Assembly: GCA_963832895.1 (NCBI GenBank) | Contig: CAWHVQ010000021.1 | Span: 62,001 to 126,000 of the forward strand | Length of the DNA: 64,000 bases | Origin: JAMXLO01 sp963832895 | Lineage (GTDB): Bacteria; Pseudomonadota; Alphaproteobacteria; Acetobacterales; Acetobacteraceae | Direction: 5' to 3' | In this document: piece after piece, positions 63,878 through 64,000 of the stretch | Layout of the letters: every line of letters starts with the position of its first letter | Position numbering within the stretch: position 1 is the first letter of the stretch | Notes under the pieces: model-generated | What the model saw: only the letters and a program-made list of their open reading frames with translations | The model's database searches: none | Told to the model about the DNA's origin: nothing | Translations under genes and position numbers: made by a program

Positions 63878-64000
63878 CCGGCGAAGCACGCCGAGAACAA
63901 CTGGACTATGACCTTGGTCACACCTTCGGCTTCGCTGTGCGCATAAATCATATGCCAGGAAGCCAGATTGTCCCGCAGCAGCAAGAAGACCATTTCCTGG
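63878..64000. other. Window end, no assignable gene
   Basis: 123 bases after otsB. An open minus-strand frame (VFLLLRDNLASWHMIYAHSE) enters from the edge, but continues through otsB, so it cannot be judged here. Confidence 0.3.

Noticed and set aside
63520..63993. Minus-strand ORF at the window end
   Set aside because: Runs antisense through otsB; only its first 40 codons lie outside, too little to judge.
1..64000. CRISPR array, rRNA operon or plasmid origin
   Set aside because: No regularly spaced repeats, no rRNA-like stretch and no iterons found on reading.

Overview
The window is one GC-rich contig from an alphaproteobacterium, most likely Rhodospirillales/Acetobacteraceae. Supporting signs are a HemY C-terminus with a zinc ribbon, the dapF-mtaB-ftsY and DUF374-waaA-lpxK blocks, an NDUFA12-mlaD-DUF2155 block, two soluble-domain MCPs, and many Tat-exported binding proteins. 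This placement is inferred from gene content. No 16S gene is present.

Layout. 1-4.0 kb: end of hemY, a degenerate M23 peptidase, an enolase-superfamily enzyme, a hydratase and rlmB. 4.0-8.3 kb: two single-domain response regulators (one frame-disrupted, one with Asp changed to Glu), a Tat-exported beta-propeller lactonase-like protein, a dispersed repeat and a Cache-HAMP chemoreceptor. 8.4-16.8 kb: dapF-mtaB-ftsY, two MFS transporters, a lipoprotein, and a PadR-controlled FAD monooxygenase. 16.9-21.1 kb: a PhnD/E/E-type uptake cluster without an ATPase, and an orphan sugar-type binding protein. 21.3-27.3 kb: sulfite-oxidase-like enzyme, HxlR regulator, sthA, a secreted protein and an OmpA-like lipoprotein. 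27.4-30.3 kb: DUF374 (frame-disrupted), waaA and lpxK for lipid A/Kdo. 30.4-32.6 kb: hydroxyproline dehydratase-like protein and a PLP enzyme.

32.7-37.3 kb is a small genomic island in tRNA-Tyr. A 48-bp copy of the tRNA 3' half lies at each end, with a decayed tyrosine integrase next to the tRNA gene. At the far end an IS630 is itself split by an IS1111-type IS110 element. Excising the inner element with one TTTT restores the IS630 reading frame exactly.

37.3-45.0 kb: lipoprotein, gmk, yicC, rplI-rpsR-rpsF, and an NHL/DUF1501/DUF1800 set (DUF1501 disrupted by one extra base). 45.6-48.3 kb: oxyR translationally coupled to a gene that fuses a 5'-nuclease (FEN/PolA-N) domain to an exonuclease III domain; this is the most striking protein in the window. 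48.3-54 kb: hydrolase, DAACS symporter, metallophosphoesterase and a divergent pair of flavin monooxygenases. 54-64 kb: a nuclease-helicase (PD-(D/E)XK plus DUF2075), FemAB-like protein, RidA, a globin-coupled chemoreceptor without the proximal His, a shrunken NrdJ-like TSCPD protein, NDUFA12, mlaD, DUF2155 and otsB.

Four genes (response regulator, DUF374, integrase, DUF1501) are each broken by a single +1 shift. This may be assembly error and should be borne in mind when reading those entries.
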